Below, one piece after another: positions 1-11,441 of a stretch of DNA of 64,000 nucleotides. The stretch is from the NCBI GenBank assembly GCA_036417435.1, contig CM070901.1, positions 161,282,044 through 161,346,043 of the forward strand, in the 5' to 3' direction. The notes under the pieces were generated by a model, which searched no databases, had not been told where the DNA came from, and saw only the letters and a program-made list of their open reading frames with translations. Each line of letters begins with the position of its first letter. Within the stretch, counting starts at the first letter, position 1. The stretch is from Inia geoffrensis (taxonomy: Eukaryota; Chordata; Mammalia; Artiodactyla; Iniidae). The position numbers were made by a program, and so were the translations under genes.

Positions 1-165
1 GGCCTCTCACTGTTGTGGAGCACAGGCTCTGGACGCGCAGGCTCAGCGGCCATGGCTCACGGGTCTAGCCACTCCGCAGCATGTGGGATCTTCCCAGACC
101 AGGACACGAACGCGTGTCCCCTGCGTCTGCAGGCGGACTCTCAACCACTGCACCACCAGGGAAGC
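1..165 (-). mobile_element. CHR-type tRNA-derived SINE, truncated by window edge
   Basis: The reverse-complement head of the element ends with accagggaagcccc near 165, and the body matches the other CHR copies in this window. Its poly-A end lies beyond position 1. Divergent bases such as gggtctagccactccgcag show it is not a fresh copy. Confidence 0.85.
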
Positions 166-217
166 CCCAGCCAAACTTCTTGAAAGATGGTGATAGTGGT
201 TATGATAATAGTGTTAT

Positions 218-415
218 CATTATCCTCTAATACTTAACTGTGTCGGACATTGTTCTTGGAGCTTTACATTATTAATTCATTTAAGCCTCACAACAATCCT
301 ATGAAATAAGTACTGTTAATGCCGTTTTACCAGGAAGAAACTGAGCTAAGAGAGGTACAATAACCCGAGGTTATACAGCTAATAAGCAATGAGACCTCAG
401 TTCAAAATGCAGAGT
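218..415 (-). repeat. MIR SINE fragment
   Basis: The order of motifs follows MIR in reverse: a core with tttacattattaattcattt, then cctcacaacaatcctatgaaataag, then gaaactgagctaagagagg and a tail resembling acagctaataag. It is strongly diverged, as expected for this old family. Confidence 0.6.
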
Positions 416-1164
416 TTGGTTCCAGAGTCCTGCTCTTTCCTGTGAGAAATCCCCTGAAGATTTCCCATACTCACTGTCTCTAATGCCTTATCTCCGTTCC
501 ATTCCTCAGTTCCGTATCTCCTGACCATTCCTCAGCAGTCTGGCTTCTGCCTCCACTGTTTTATTGACACTGTTCTCTTCAAGGCCACCAGTGATCTCTC
601 TGTTACTAAACCCAGTAGATCCTTTTAGTCCTTTTTTGTTTGTTTTTTTAAACTGGCTCTAACAATATGCTTTCCTACCCCTTCCATCAGGCATATCCTT
701 CCTCAGGTACCTCTACAAGCTGTTCTCTCTATGCATTCTTTAAATGTCATTATTCCCCCAGGTTCTTAACTAGATGCTCTTCTTATATATACCTTTCCCT
801 GGACAAGTGTCATCTAATTCTGTGACTTTAATTGTCATTTCTGTTCAGATGAGTCTGTTCTCTACCCAGATCTTCAGCTCCAGGCCCATGTGTACAACCA
901 GCTACTCAGCATCCCCCACTTGGATGTCTCATAAGTACTTCAGAATTCACCATTTCCAAAATTCAGCTTCACATCCCTTTTCCACCCTATAACTATTTGG
1001 AGAATGTACAGTCAGAACGTGGGGGCTTAATTAGATCATCTTAACAGCTAATGCATTATTTCCCTGAGTGAAGTGTGGGGGCCCACTATCATTAGAATCA
1101 CTAGAGGGCTCTAATACACATAAAAGTGGATTAGTGTCATCTAGCAATGATAATTTTCATACTT

Positions 1165-1455
1165 TTAAGTTATTATTATTAAATTTACATACTATGAAAT
1201 AAACCTTTTTTTAGTGTACAGTTCTGTGAATTTTAATGCTTGTGCAGATTCATGTAACCACCACAAACAGTATAGAACAATTTCCATCACCCCAAAAATC
1301 TTCGTAATACTCCTCTGTGTCAAACCCTCTGCCCATTCCTAACCCCTACCAACCATTGATAATGTTCCTTGTCCTATAGTTCCTATTCTAGAATTTCATA
1401 TAAATGGAATCATACAATATGTAACCTTTTGAGACTGGCTTTTTAAATTTAAACT
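1165..1455 (-). mobile_element. Old L1 3'-end fragment
   Basis: The text runs parallel to the older L1 near 48.05-48.32 kb: a shared order of acagttctgtgaattttaatg, a block about Cys/Pro-rich triplets, and tataaatggaatcatacaat. It is read as the 3' part of an ancient L1 on the minus strand. The family is not assigned. Confidence 0.5.
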
Positions 1456-1857
1456 ATGATAATTTGATCTTTTCATATCTACTGTGGGGATAGACTAGCC
1501 TAATAACTCTTGTGCCAGTAATGTCTTTTTACCACAAGTAGTGTGGCTTATTCCGGGCTCTTTGTGCAGACTGTACCAGGGCGTTTTATAAACAAATATA
1601 TTCAGTTGTACTATAGTCCTGAAGGGAACTGAGTCTCTTTTTAGGTTTTGAAGGTTTTCCATGTCTTCTCAGACACACGTTATATGTTATACCTTCTCTT
1701 AGGATCAGCTTTTTTTCAGATAGCTAATCTCAGTCTTTGTCTGTTGATATATACCAATTTTTTTCTGAAATCCAAATATATCTCAAATATGAGTAATATA
1801 TAAATATAGTCCCATGAATATGGCAATTAATAACTCTACATCATAGCTTTGTAACCT

Positions 1858-2490
1858 TTTTTTTTTTAATTGAAATATAGTTGATTTACAGTGTTGTGCT
1901 AGTTTCTGGTATACAGCCAAGTAATTCAGTTATACATATATATTCTTTCTCATATTCTTTTACATTATGGTTTATTACAGGATATTGAGTATAGTTCCCT
2001 GTACTGTACAGTAGGACCTTTGTTGTTTACTTTATATATAGTAGTTTATATCTGCTAATCCCAAACTCCTAATTTATCCCTCCCCAACTCCCTTTCGCCT
2101 TTGGTAACCATAAATTTGTTTTCTCTGTCTGTGAGTCTGTTTTGTAAATAAGGTCATTTGTGTCATATTTTAGATTCCACATGTAAGTGATGTATCATAT
2201 GGTATTTGTCTTTCCCTTTCTGACTTACTTCACTTAGTATGATAATATCTAGGTCCATCCATGTTACTGCAAATGGCATTATTTCATTCTTTTTATGGCT
2301 GAGTAATATTACATTATATAATATACCACATTTTCTTTATCCATTCATCTGTTGATGGACATTTAGGTTGCTTCCATGTCTTGGCTATTGTAAATGGTAC
2401 TGCTGTGAACATTGGGTGCATGTATCTTTTCAAATTAGAGTTTTCTCCTGATGTATGCTCAGGAGTGGGGTTGTTGGATCATGCCTTGTA
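1858..2490 (-). mobile_element. L1 3'-end fragment
   Basis: A T-run at 1858-1868 is the reverse of a poly-A tail. It is followed by ttgaaatatagttgatttac and the gtatacagccaagtaattcagttatac block typical of the 3' UTR of cetartiodactyl L1. The segment 2230-2480 corresponds to the distal end of ORF2 and the start of the 3' UTR (gctgagtaatatt, ccattcatctgttgatgg). The copy is 5' truncated. Confidence 0.75.
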
Positions 2491-3284
2491 GTCTTTATCT
2501 TTCTAAACTAAAAAGTCATTATTCTGTCCACAAACATTCAAGTTTTTCTGCCAGTGCTCATTTTCAGGGATTTTTTTTTTATTAGAAATGCACACAGTAT
2601 TCTAAAAACTCGAGCATTCTTATCATGTACCTGCTCTGGATCATTACGTTCTCTTGTCAGCATTGGGAACTCCGTGTTTGTTTGCAGTTTACAGTATATC
2701 TTATTTTCCAAGCTAAAAATCAGGGTAGGCTTTCCTGATTTGCCTACTTATTTACCTTAAAAGTTTTGCAGAGATGTAAAAAATGCATTTAAATGTATGG
2801 TTAATAAATCAACTTTATTGGGAATAAAATTATTAAAAATTGAGATAAAATTATTTATTACAATTTAAATGTTTTTAGTAGTAAAAATGATCATTTGTTC
2901 ATTGAAGAAAGTTTAGAAAAAATAAAAATAGACAAAAAGTCACTCGTAGTCTCATCATTCAGATTTAGTCACTGTTGATATTTCAGTTTATTTCCTCTCA
3001 GTCTATTTCTGTACCATAGTGTTTTGTATGTAAATGTCTTAATGTTCAGATAAAATTTTATATGATGCTCTTTTCACTTAGTAACATATAGCTCCTATTT
3101 TGTTTGAAACCCCCGACACTAGATATTGCCATGGCTGGCTTAGTCTTGTCTTCAAATGTCAGCTTAGACATATCTGTAGAGAGGATTTCTTAGATGAGAC
3201 TAGGCGCTCCTTCTCCATCACATCACTCTTATCTTATTTTCTTCTTAGTGTTGTAGTTAGGATCATTTTTCTGTTTCTTTTTTT

Positions 3285-3530
3285 CTCTAGTTTTATTGAG
3301 ATATAATTGACTTATAACACTGTATTAGTTTTCAGTATACAGCATAATGACTTACATAACACAAAATGATTAACTTTAGAAGTCTAGTTAACATCCATCA
3401 CTTCGCATCGTTAGAATATTTTTTCTTGTGTTAAGAACTTTTAAGGTTTTCTTAGCAACTTTCAAATATACAATACAGTATTGTTAACTTTAGTCACCAT
3501 GATGTACATAACATCCCTAGAACTTAGGAT
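3285..3530 (-). mobile_element. L1 3'-end fragment
   Basis: The segment begins ttttattgagatataattgac and continues into cagtatacagcataatgac, a more diverged version of the L1 3' UTR seen at 1858 and 27884. It is 5' truncated and has no coding potential. Confidence 0.6.
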
Positions 3531-3534
3531 CATT

Positions 3535-3735
3535 TTTCTGATTCTGCCACTTAATTCCTAGCTATGTGATCTTAAGAAAGTTATTTAACCTCTCTGAGTT
3601 TCCATTTCTTATCTCTAAATGGGAATAATCAGGCTACCTCATACAGTTGTTACATGGATTAAATGAGGTAAAAAATATAATATTCTTAGCAACATGGCAG
3701 TTACATAGTAAGTGTTCAGCACATGTCAGCTACCA
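3535..3735 (+). repeat. MIR SINE
   Basis: The motifs follow MIR in sense order: ctgccacttaattcctagct, then cttaagaaagttatttaacctc, then taaatgggaataat, then ggattaaatgagg, then catagtaagtgttcagc. Confidence 0.65.
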
Positions 3736-4182
3736 TCATCTAGAATGTTAGAATATTCTAGATATTTTATTATTAGAATATTCCATAATGTAGTAAGCAG
3801 CAATCAATATACTGAACATTTAGTCTGTTTCATATGTATCACTATCACAAATTATGCTGCTGTATCCAACATATTTGTGTGTGAAACTTTTTCCATATTT
3901 AGTTACTTACTCAGAATAGATTTCTAGATGAAAATTAATGTGTTAACAAATATAAGGATGTTTCACATTTTGGATACAGGTTGCCAGATTGTTTTATGGC
4001 GACAGTAGTTAATAATTTGAAATCAGGTTGCTATAGCTATTTGGCTTCATTTTGCTCTTGTATAACTAAGGGGTGTGCTTGAGAGATGTGAGACCATAGA
4101 ATTTCAGTCTTCTCCCTATTTAACAACACCCTGTTCTGACATGCTTAGGAGTGAGTAACTGCCCTTGGACCCAGAAAGACTT

Positions 4183-4349
4183 TTTTTTTTTTTTTTTGCG
4201 GTACATGGGCCTCTCACTGTTGTGGCCTCTCCCGGCACAGGCTCCGGACGCACAGGCCCAGCCGCCATGGCTCACGGGCCCAGCCGCTCCGCGGCATGTG
4301 GGATCTTCCCGGACCGGGGCACGAACCTGTGTCCCCTGCATCGGCAGGC
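4183..4349 (-). mobile_element. CHR SINE with 5' truncated head
   Basis: A T-run at 4182-4197 (reverse poly-A) is followed by gcggtacatgggcctctcac and the CHR body. The copy stops at cctgcatcggcaggc, so the usual tRNA-like head (ggcttccctggtgg in sense) is missing. It runs straight into a CA/TA repeat. Confidence 0.85.

Positions 4350-4414
<65 letters not shown>
4350..4414. repeat. Compound microsatellite (CA)n-(TA)n
   Basis: An uninterrupted CA run passes into about 17 TA units and then into a T-run at 4415-4439. It sits exactly between two SINE pieces, so it probably grew from the tail of one of them. It is likely to be length-variable. Confidence 0.95.
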
Positions 4415-4432
<18 letters not shown>

Positions 4433-4602
4433 TTTTTTTGGCTGCGTTGGGTCTTCGCTGCTCCATGTGGGCTTTCTCTAGTTGTGGCGAGCGGGGGCTA
4501 CTCTTTGTTGTGGTGCGCAGGCTTCTCATTGTGGTGGCTTCTCATTGTGGAGTGTGGGCTTCAGTAGCTATGGCCCGGGCTTGAACCTGTGTCCCCTGCA
4601 AA
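4415..4602 (-). mobile_element. CHR-related SINE (long-body type), 5' truncated
   Basis: The T-run at 4415-4439 is a reverse poly-A tail. The body (ggctgcgttgggtcttcgct, ctctagttgtggcgagcggg) is the variant also present at 47.35, 53.14 and 63.7 kb. An internal deletion is visible, and the copy ends at gtgtcccctgca without the tRNA-like head. Confidence 0.8.
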
Positions 4603-5367
4603 TGGCCTCTATCAAATTGCCTCTAGTCAATTAACAAGTACCCTTTAAGCAGTCAGGGGCTTACCAGCCTTGAGCATTTGCTTGACAAATCCCTACTGCC
4701 TTACTACATTAGGAAGTACTCCTGAAGAGCCTGGTTTTTGTTTGCTTCTGTCTCTCAGATACACTGCCTATTCTGAGAAAGGGGGGGAGCAAACAGGGAA
4801 TGGAAGCCCCTTTTCAAATCTGGAGTGAGCAAATTCTCTGTATGTTTGTGAGCAAATATACGTTCCTGCCAGCCTCTTGGGATTTTCTTCCTGGGCGTAG
4901 AATTGTGGAGTCAGAGGAAAATGAATAAAAGAAGAAAATGTGCTTCCTCCTAATGACTTGAAGATCTGATTGGCAATTCTTTGGCATTGCTTGTAATCCT
5001 GAGCTCTAGTCAGAATGGGAGTTTAGTTGATGATTTTTTTTAAGGTAGTGGGTAAAGAGGTAGATTTTCCCACCTCTGCTCATCCTTTCCGATTATCTGG
5101 GCCAGAAGGATCTTTCTGGAATCTGGCCAACTCATTCCACTACTCTGAACCCTTCTGTGGCTCCCCAGTGAGGGAGATCAAATCCAAGCCAGTCATTCAA
5201 AACCTTTCATGAGCTGACCTTTGCGTGCCTATCACTCAAGCATTGTCTGCTGCCTCTCTTTGCCCAATTCCCTACAACCCGGTAATTTTTTCATGCCTCT
5301 CTGCTTTCATGCATTATCTTTGCCTGGGAATACCCTTCTATTTTGTCTAAATAAAAAATACCTCTTA

Positions 5368-5667
5368 GGGGCTTCCCTGGTGGCACAGTGGTTGAGGAAT
5401 CCGCCTGCCAATGCAGGGGACATGGGTTCGATCCCTTGTCCGGGAAGACCCCACATGCCACTGAGCACCTAAGCCTGTGCACCACAACTACTGAGCCTGC
5501 ACTCTAGCGCCCGTGCTCCACAACAAGAAAAGCCACCACAATGAGAAGCCCACGCACCGTACGAAGAGTGGCCCCTGCTCACCGCAACTAGAGCAAGCCC
5601 ATGTGCAACGATGACCCAACACAGCCAAAAATAAATAAATGAAATAAATTAATTAAAAAAAAAAACC
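5368..5667 (+). mobile_element. CHR-related SINE, near full length
   Basis: The sense head ggcttccctggtggcacagt starts near 5370, followed by the A/B-box-like region (gcaggggacatgggttcgat), the long body and an A-rich tail (aaataaataaatg then a run of A). Several CpG positions have decayed, suggesting an old insertion. Confidence 0.85.
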
Positions 5668-5682
5668 CAACAACCTCTTGGG

Positions 5683-5802
5683 AATTCCCTGGCGGTCCAG
5701 TGGTTAGGACTCTGCGCTCTCACTGCCAGGCGCCCAGGTTCCAACCCTGACTAGGGAACTAAGATCCCACAGCTGCATGGTGCGGCAAACAAACAAACAA
5801 AA
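5683..5802 (+). mobile_element. Short tRNA-derived SINE
   Basis: The head gggaattccctggcggtccag and the block ctagggaactaagatcccac are characteristic of the short cetartiodactyl SINE. The tail is caaacaaacaaacaaaaa. It lies 15-20 bases after another SINE in the same orientation. Confidence 0.85.
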
Positions 5803-6719
5803 ATCTCCTTTTTCCATATCCTGCTCAAGTGCTTCATTCTCTGTGAAACCTTCCCTTTCTCCCTCGCATCCATGTACCATGGGGACATTAATCCCTCTGC
5901 TGTCTTGGCTATTGCCCCCTTTCCAGGCCTCTCATCACTTTTTTAGCTCCTTTAGAACAGGGACAACATCTCTTTTATCTCCAGCAGCGCCTGCCACTAA
6001 TCAGATGCCCAAATATTCACTGAACAGCTGATTAGGACATCTGCAAAATATTTTGCTTAAATTAGTGCCCTACTCACTCTTCTTTGGCAAATCCCAGATA
6101 CATTTTGGCTCTGCAAAACAACATTTTCAGGCCTCAAAGAGGAAAGTCTGAAAGGAGCACCCAAGTGTTGTGAGGGATGATGAATTACATTCTCTCCTAA
6201 AAAGCTGAAGATTTCAACAATGCCTTCTCTGAAGAGGAGGAACAATAGCTTGAACAAAAAAATGTCAGCCACTTCAAGCTCCCCTAATTATTGAGGCAAC
6301 AAACATCCTGACACAAAAATGATTGTATATGAAGTGTGTTGGGTTCCACACATGAATTATTCGTGGGGAAAGTGGAGTTGTCTGCGTTATGTATTGCTTT
6401 GACATACAACATCAAACTCATTTCTAGATGAGGAGGGTGCCTTGCTTAAAGGAACAGCAGAAAATTGTTTCATTTAGAAAAACTGTGTGTCAGTACTGAA
6501 TCAAATTTGGATGAAATTTTATGTAATAACAATGACCTTAACAAAATTGCTGTTCTTTTTCCAAATGACATTCCAGACCATTTCTATTGTCTTTAATATA
6601 TTTTTTACATAGTTTCAGTCTATGTAAATATAGACTTTTGTATTTTCCTTCTTTGCTTAATAATAGATTATTTTATAAACATTTTTACATTTGATCTTCA
6701 GAGTATTTTTAGGAGTTGC

Positions 6720-6875
6720 TTAATAATAACTACCAATTATTATTGGGCCTGCTGTGTACTAGGCATTCTATTTGTAATCCTCACAACAGCCATAAGAAGT
6801 AAATGTTATCCCCATCTTACAGACCAGAAACAGGCTCAGAGAGGGTTAGTGGCCCAGTGATACATAACTCTTAAG
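6720..6875 (-). repeat. MIR SINE fragment
   Basis: The string ctgctgtgtactaggcattc is followed by taatcctcacaacagcc, ttatccccatcttacagacc and gaaacaggctcagagagg, which is MIR read on the minus strand. Confidence 0.6.
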
Positions 6876-7610
6876 TTGCAAAGACTGGTTCGGTCTGACC
6901 CTAAATGCTCACTCTTTCCACTCTGCTCTTCGAATGCTAGCATGAGAGCTCGTAGTGTTACAGTGTGTTTATGAGCCATAACTTAATGAACAATTTATTT
7001 TTTCTGTCTTTCAGCTGAACTGTTTCTCTTACCTTTCCTACCCAGGGAACAGTGAACCTACAGTTTATTTTTCTTTTAATAAATATGCTTTTCCATTGTA
7101 TACATGTTATGACGTTAAATGAAAATTTTTAAGCCTCTGTATTTTTGCATATTACCTTGTTATATACATTTTACATGCAATCATAATGCCTTTTTCAAAT
7201 GACTTGTTTACTTGTTTTTATATAGTTATAATAGTTTATTTTTAGTTGCTAAGAATCATAGTTTAAGTGTTTTAAATGCTACTTTGTTTTTTAATTCCTA
7301 ATATATTGTTTTATGAATTGAAAATAACCTCTTTAAATTCTATTATTTTTTTGTTAAACTTTATCTTAATATTTGACATTCATTAGTTCATATTTTTCTA
7401 GTCAAACTTAGTAACTTTGACTCTGTTTTAGAAAGGCAAGAGTTTTTTCTTCTTTGGTAGAAATCCTATATTTTGTGGTAAAGTAATGCTTGGCCCAGAG
7501 GCAGATTAAGAAGGGATACCAATTTTCCCAGGCAGTTGACTCTTTAATAACTATTTCTTTGCTGTTCACAATTTGATTTTCTGGGAGTGCTGCCTTGTTT
7601 TGTTTTGCAG

Positions 7611-7731
7611 GTCTGGGACCTGCGCCAAAATAAGCTGACCTACACGATGAGAGGCCATGCAGATTCAGTGACTGGCCTGAGTTTAAGCTCTGAAGGCTCT
7701 TATCTCTTGTCCAATGCAATGGACAATACAG
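7611..7731 (+). CDS. SNRNP40: SNRNP40 coding exon (WD40 repeats, residues about 219-259)
   Basis: This is the first visible coding exon of the U5 snRNP 40 kDa protein, a seven-bladed WD40 propeller of the spliceosome that sits near PRPF8. It begins in phase 0 after a ttttgttttgcag acceptor and ends one base into a codon before gtaact. The 40 full codons begin VWDLRQNKLTYTMRGHADSV and end at SNAMDNT, covering the VWD end of one blade and the GH start and core of the next. Residue numbers assume the 357-residue human protein and are counted back from the stop. Four more exons in the window join in phase. The sequence is intact and near-identical to the mammalian protein as I remember it. The 5' half of the gene is outside the window. 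Confidence 0.96.
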
Positions 7732-7964
7732 GTAACTTTGGAAAGGAAAGCTCTCCCAGTGCCCAGTCACTGTAGACCCTAAAGAAAGTGGGCATTAGAA
7801 ACTAGAAATGTGTGCTGGATAAATGAGGGTCCAAGGAAAGAGTCCAGGATGGCTTGGAGGTGTCCACCAGGACAATTAGGAAAATAGGTTGTAATAGAAA
7901 AAACTTTAGGCCCAGAGGGCTGGGTGTGTGGGAAGGCAGCCTGGCCTCCACGCCACATGCCACC

Positions 7965-8707
7965 ATGTCGATGCTTTGCCGCCTCGGCATTGTGAGGTAG
8001 ATGTCTCTTCTTTGCCTGTGGCAAATAGGTTTTGGAAAAAGTTGCCTATGATGACCCTGAACTTGCACCTTTATGAGACTCAGCAGAAAGAGAAGTCCAA
8101 ACCCATCAGCCGTTGCCCCATTCACTACAAAGAGGACCTGCCTTTTGATATTCTAGAGCTCATGCAGGAGATAGTAAAGAAGACAGGATTGTTAACAAAT
8201 GTATTTAAGTGTTCTGTCACCGGCCATTGGAATTCAGAGCCTTCTTTGCTTACTACAGTGCCATCTGTAACAAGGAAACAGGCCAGCTCAGCAAAGCTGA
8301 CGTGGAACTCATCATTGTGGTAACCAGCCTGGCCAACAGGTGCTCTTATAGCATGGTTGTCCACAGTGCACGGTACAGGGTCTTTTCAAAGAACCCAGTG
8401 CTCTCTGACCAGATCTATGTGAACTGGAGAAAGTCTGACCTCCCTGCCCAGGAAAAGGCAATGCTGGAATTTGCACTTGCTATTTTCCTGAGCTGATGAC
8501 ATAACAGATGACCATTTCAAAAAGCTCGAGGTGCATGTCTTCAACCAAGAAGATGCTTGGGATATAGCTGCAGTTTCAGCCTTTTATGCCATGTCCAGCC
8601 ACCTTGCTCATTTTGTCAGTCTTGTTCCCAACAAAGAATTCTATCTGATGGGCAGAACCAATGATGTCAAAGACATCAGGAGTGAACCTGCTGCTCCCAA
8701 AGTATAA
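7965..8707 (+). pseudogene. Broken intronless copy of a carboxymuconolactone-decarboxylase/AhpD-like gene
   Basis: Conceptual translation in several frames resembles the peroxidase-related AhpD/CMD family. The start is a well-placed ATG (gccaccatg, 7965) coding MSMLCRLGIVR. The parts then run KSKPISRCPIHYKEDLPFDI, FRAFFAYYSAICNKETGQLS, LANRCSYSMVVHSA and VPNKEFYLMGR, ending EPAAPKV and TAA at 8705-8707. The family's core is Cys-x-x-Cys...His. Here the first Cys (8341-8343) and the His (8362-8364) are kept, but the second Cys position codes Ser (8350-8352). The reading frame is broken at least three times: a TAG after GIVR, a shift near 8085, a shift near 8215, and a shift before the TGA at 8494. 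There are no introns across about 247 codons, so a processed retrocopy is the simplest reading. No clear poly-A tail or target duplication was found. It lies in the sense direction inside the SNRNP40 intron. The family call is from memory of the motif and is moderately sure. Confidence 0.7.
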
Positions 8708-10254
8708 AAGCCTGAACAGAAAGGCCAGTGTTTACATGTCCAGCACACTGCATTATAAGACACCAGTTGGGAAGTAATTTTTTTAAAACTTTAGTCAGTG
8801 GATAGGGAAGAAAGTAAATAAATTTGTTACCTGCCTGCTTGGTGAGATAGATCCTAAGGGACATGTGATATCTGGGCCTAGGGGAAACCTTTTACTTTTT
8901 TACTTCTGTTGTGATCAGGGACAAAGGAGTTCAGAGGATACTTTAGGCATTTCTGATGAACTAATACCTGTGAATTTCAGCAGTTGAAGTTGAACATTTT
9001 TTAGCTTTTAAAAATAGCGTTACATAGAAATTGGTCTGTATAAACTGTAGTTTGAAATCAGTTCCTTGTTAACACGGTGGTATATAAAGACTTTGAAAGG
9101 CAGTGGGTAAATAGAAGCAGGCACCATGTTGTTCTTTCTTTAGTGCCTTCCCCATTAACCTCCAGTGATTTTTGTTTAAATCATGGTCATCTCGGTAGAA
9201 TTTTAGTCCTTATGTAGTTTATTCTTATTTTAGGTTTTAGTAAAAAAATATTTGGAACAAGAAGGTGCTCATATTTTAAGCAGAAATGTAAGAAAAAACC
9301 GACCCTGACATTACTAAGCGACTCGTTCTGCGTGTCACAACCACCACTGCCTCATGTGTGCGGCTGTCTTAACTTTGCAGGAGTCATTTTCATTGTCTAA
9401 CTGATAGAGGTACATGCAAACCTACAAAATACTTTTGTTTCCATGTGACTTCTTTCTAAATTGCCAGTGAACAGTTCTTAATCAGTTTGGGGGCAATAGT
9501 GAGTTAATTTTGAATTGCCTGAACTGTGAAACCTGATTATCTTGAGACAGCACAACTCTTGCTGCAGAGCTTGTGTTTTTCTGTTGGAACTATATCTTAA
9601 ATACCTTAGAATATGTAACCTTTTAAAATTGACTTTTGAGGGGAGGAGGCAGGGGCATAAAAAAGAAAAGAAAAATAAATAAAAGGAAGAAAAAGAAAAA
9701 ACTTTAGAAGAGATGGTCAAGAAGCCAGGATTCTAGTCCCAGATCTGCCATCTAATCCCTGAGCAACTTTGCACATAGCATTTGTCCTCTCTGGGCATCA
9801 GTTTCTATACTGATAATATGAGACCTGGACTTTACTTTTAAGGCCCATTTCAGCTCTGGTATGTTATGAATCCAAGGCTATGGATTCAAGTGGGGTACAA
9901 AAAACTCATAGTGATTAGTTTACTGAGGAAGATGAGTCTGGAGATCCATCCAGGGCAGTTCTCAAGCATTTTCAAAGAGTACCAAGCTCAGATGATCAAT
10001 AGACCTATTGACATCTTAGTTGTGCTCTTTCTGCCAGTCTATCTTCCCTTCACTATGTGACAAGAGGTCCTCATTAAAACACCTCAATATTCTGGATTTA
10101 CACGCACACTTGTCCTTTCTTTGCTTATTTTTGAATTGTTGGATGGGAGGGTGGGTTTACTATGGCAAAAAAGAAAGATGACCTGTTGGATTATATGATT
10201 AATATTGGGAGAGTTTGGAACTGCCCCTCTGATAGACTAAAATGTTTTCACTGA

Positions 10255-10325
10255 CATTTTGTAATGAAAACTGTGCCTAGCACTCAATAGGTGCTCAATT
10301 AATACTTGTTGAATGAATGAACATC
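10255..10325 (+). repeat. MIR 3'-end fragment
   Basis: The string gtgcctagcactcaataggt followed by gctcaattaatacttgttg and gaatgaatgaac is the 3' end of MIR in sense orientation. Confidence 0.55.
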
Positions 10326-10458
10326 CTTACCTTCTGACTGTATTCTCAGCTGAATAGCAAACTTTCATGCATAGCTTCACCTTTTTATACCTGTTTCACT
10401 TCAAGGATTGTTTTTTCACACTCAAATAAAATGACATCACTCAAATCCCACTGTAGGT

Positions 10459-10692
10459 TTAGCTTTAGTTAACAATGGCTGTGGCCACTGCTTACTTTGG
10501 GCGTTTATATCCTATTTCAGTAGATGTGCCATTGTCTAATTCTAGCTTTGTGCATAGTAAGGAAAGATGAGATTCTTAGCTTTAGTTAACAACGGCTGTG
10601 GCCACTGCTTACTGTGGGCGTTTATATCCTATTTCAATAGATTTGCCATTGTCTAATTCTAGCTTTGAGCATAGTAAGGAAAGATGAGATTC
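10459..10692. repeat. 117-bp tandem duplication, two copies
   Basis: Copy one is 10459-10575 and copy two is 10576-10692, with no bases between them. Both start ttagctttagttaacaa and end gaaagatgagattc. By eye I count five substitutions and no indels between the copies, so they are about 96% identical. The unit does not look like a known repeat family to me. Confidence 0.95.
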
Positions 10693-11441
10693 CCTAAATG
10701 GTTATTAAAATAAAAATAAGAATCTCTTGTTATAGCTATACAATAAAATAACAAATTTGTTTATTTTTATTGTTTTGTTTATTGCTGCCAATCTTTTAGA
10801 GCCCTTTCACATGTATCATTTTATTTGACCCTTAAAATATTCTTATTTTAAAAAAAAGAGCAAGTGGTATTCTCGTTTTATAAAGGTGACCAAAACACAA
10901 AGAACCTCACTATTTTCCTGATATCCCCCATATATACAGCAGAGCTAGAATTGGAATCAAAGTTCACTTTTTCTAATTCTTGGTAGTTGTCAGTTTCCCC
11001 TATGAGCAAAATTAGAAAAGGTTAGTCCTGAGTTTGATTTTTATAGATTGATTGTCACAGTAGTCAGTGGTATTTAGATTGTCATATTGAAAGTTTGCTA
11101 GGTGTGACTCTTGGGGTTGGCAGAGGAATCATTTGCAGAATGTTTTGTTGAAATCAGTATCACACCCAACTACTTTCTGTTGCAGATCCCCAGCAATGTG
11201 TTTGACATTTCCCTTCCTACCTCCTTAGTTTTCCTCTGTGTCCTTAGTCCCTGTTAATAGAACTTGGATGCATTTCGTTCCCATTAGAAAAATAAAAAAG
11301 CCTTGTCAGGTAGCAATGTACCATGTTGGTCTTTCTCCACCCAGGAAATAGCATCTGTCATTGACATGATACTGATTTCAGCTGGGTTCTCAGGAGTCCC
11401 CTGGCTGATAGCAGTTTTGCTTTGTTTGTTTGAATTTGCAG

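Larger units (their letters stand above)
1..7610 (+). other. SNRNP40: SNRNP40 intron (partial, left end outside window)
   Basis: This stretch lies upstream of the first visible SNRNP40 exon and contains no exon I can recognise. I looked for the preceding WD40 coding segment (the part rich in ISGGID/NDIK-type residues) and did not find it, so it should lie to the left of the window. The content is mostly repeats: a truncated CHR SINE at the left edge, MIR copies, three L1 fragments, two SINE pieces around a microsatellite near 4.2-4.6 kb, and two + strand SINEs at 5.4-5.8 kb. The 6.0-7.6 kb part is AT-rich with one MIR and nothing else seen. Confidence 0.75.
7732..11441 (+). other. SNRNP40: SNRNP40 intron with retropseudogene and tandem duplication
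   Basis: This intron has a gtaact donor and a tgaatttgcag acceptor. It contains the AhpD-like pseudogene (7965-8707), a MIR tail near 10255-10325, and a 117-bp tandem duplication (10459-10692). The rest (8800-10250 and 10700-11440) is AT-rich and shows no gene. An A/G-rich stretch lies at 9656-9710. Confidence 0.9.

Noticed and set aside
5370..5445. tRNA-like heads of SINEs as tRNA genes
   Set aside because: They carry box-like motifs but are part of repeated SINE units with A-rich tails; no separate cloverleaf gene is supported.
8209..8496. 95-residue frame of the AhpD-like copy as a working small gene
   Set aside because: It is only the middle part of a longer ancestral protein, with frame shifts on both sides and a Ser in place of a catalytic Cys.
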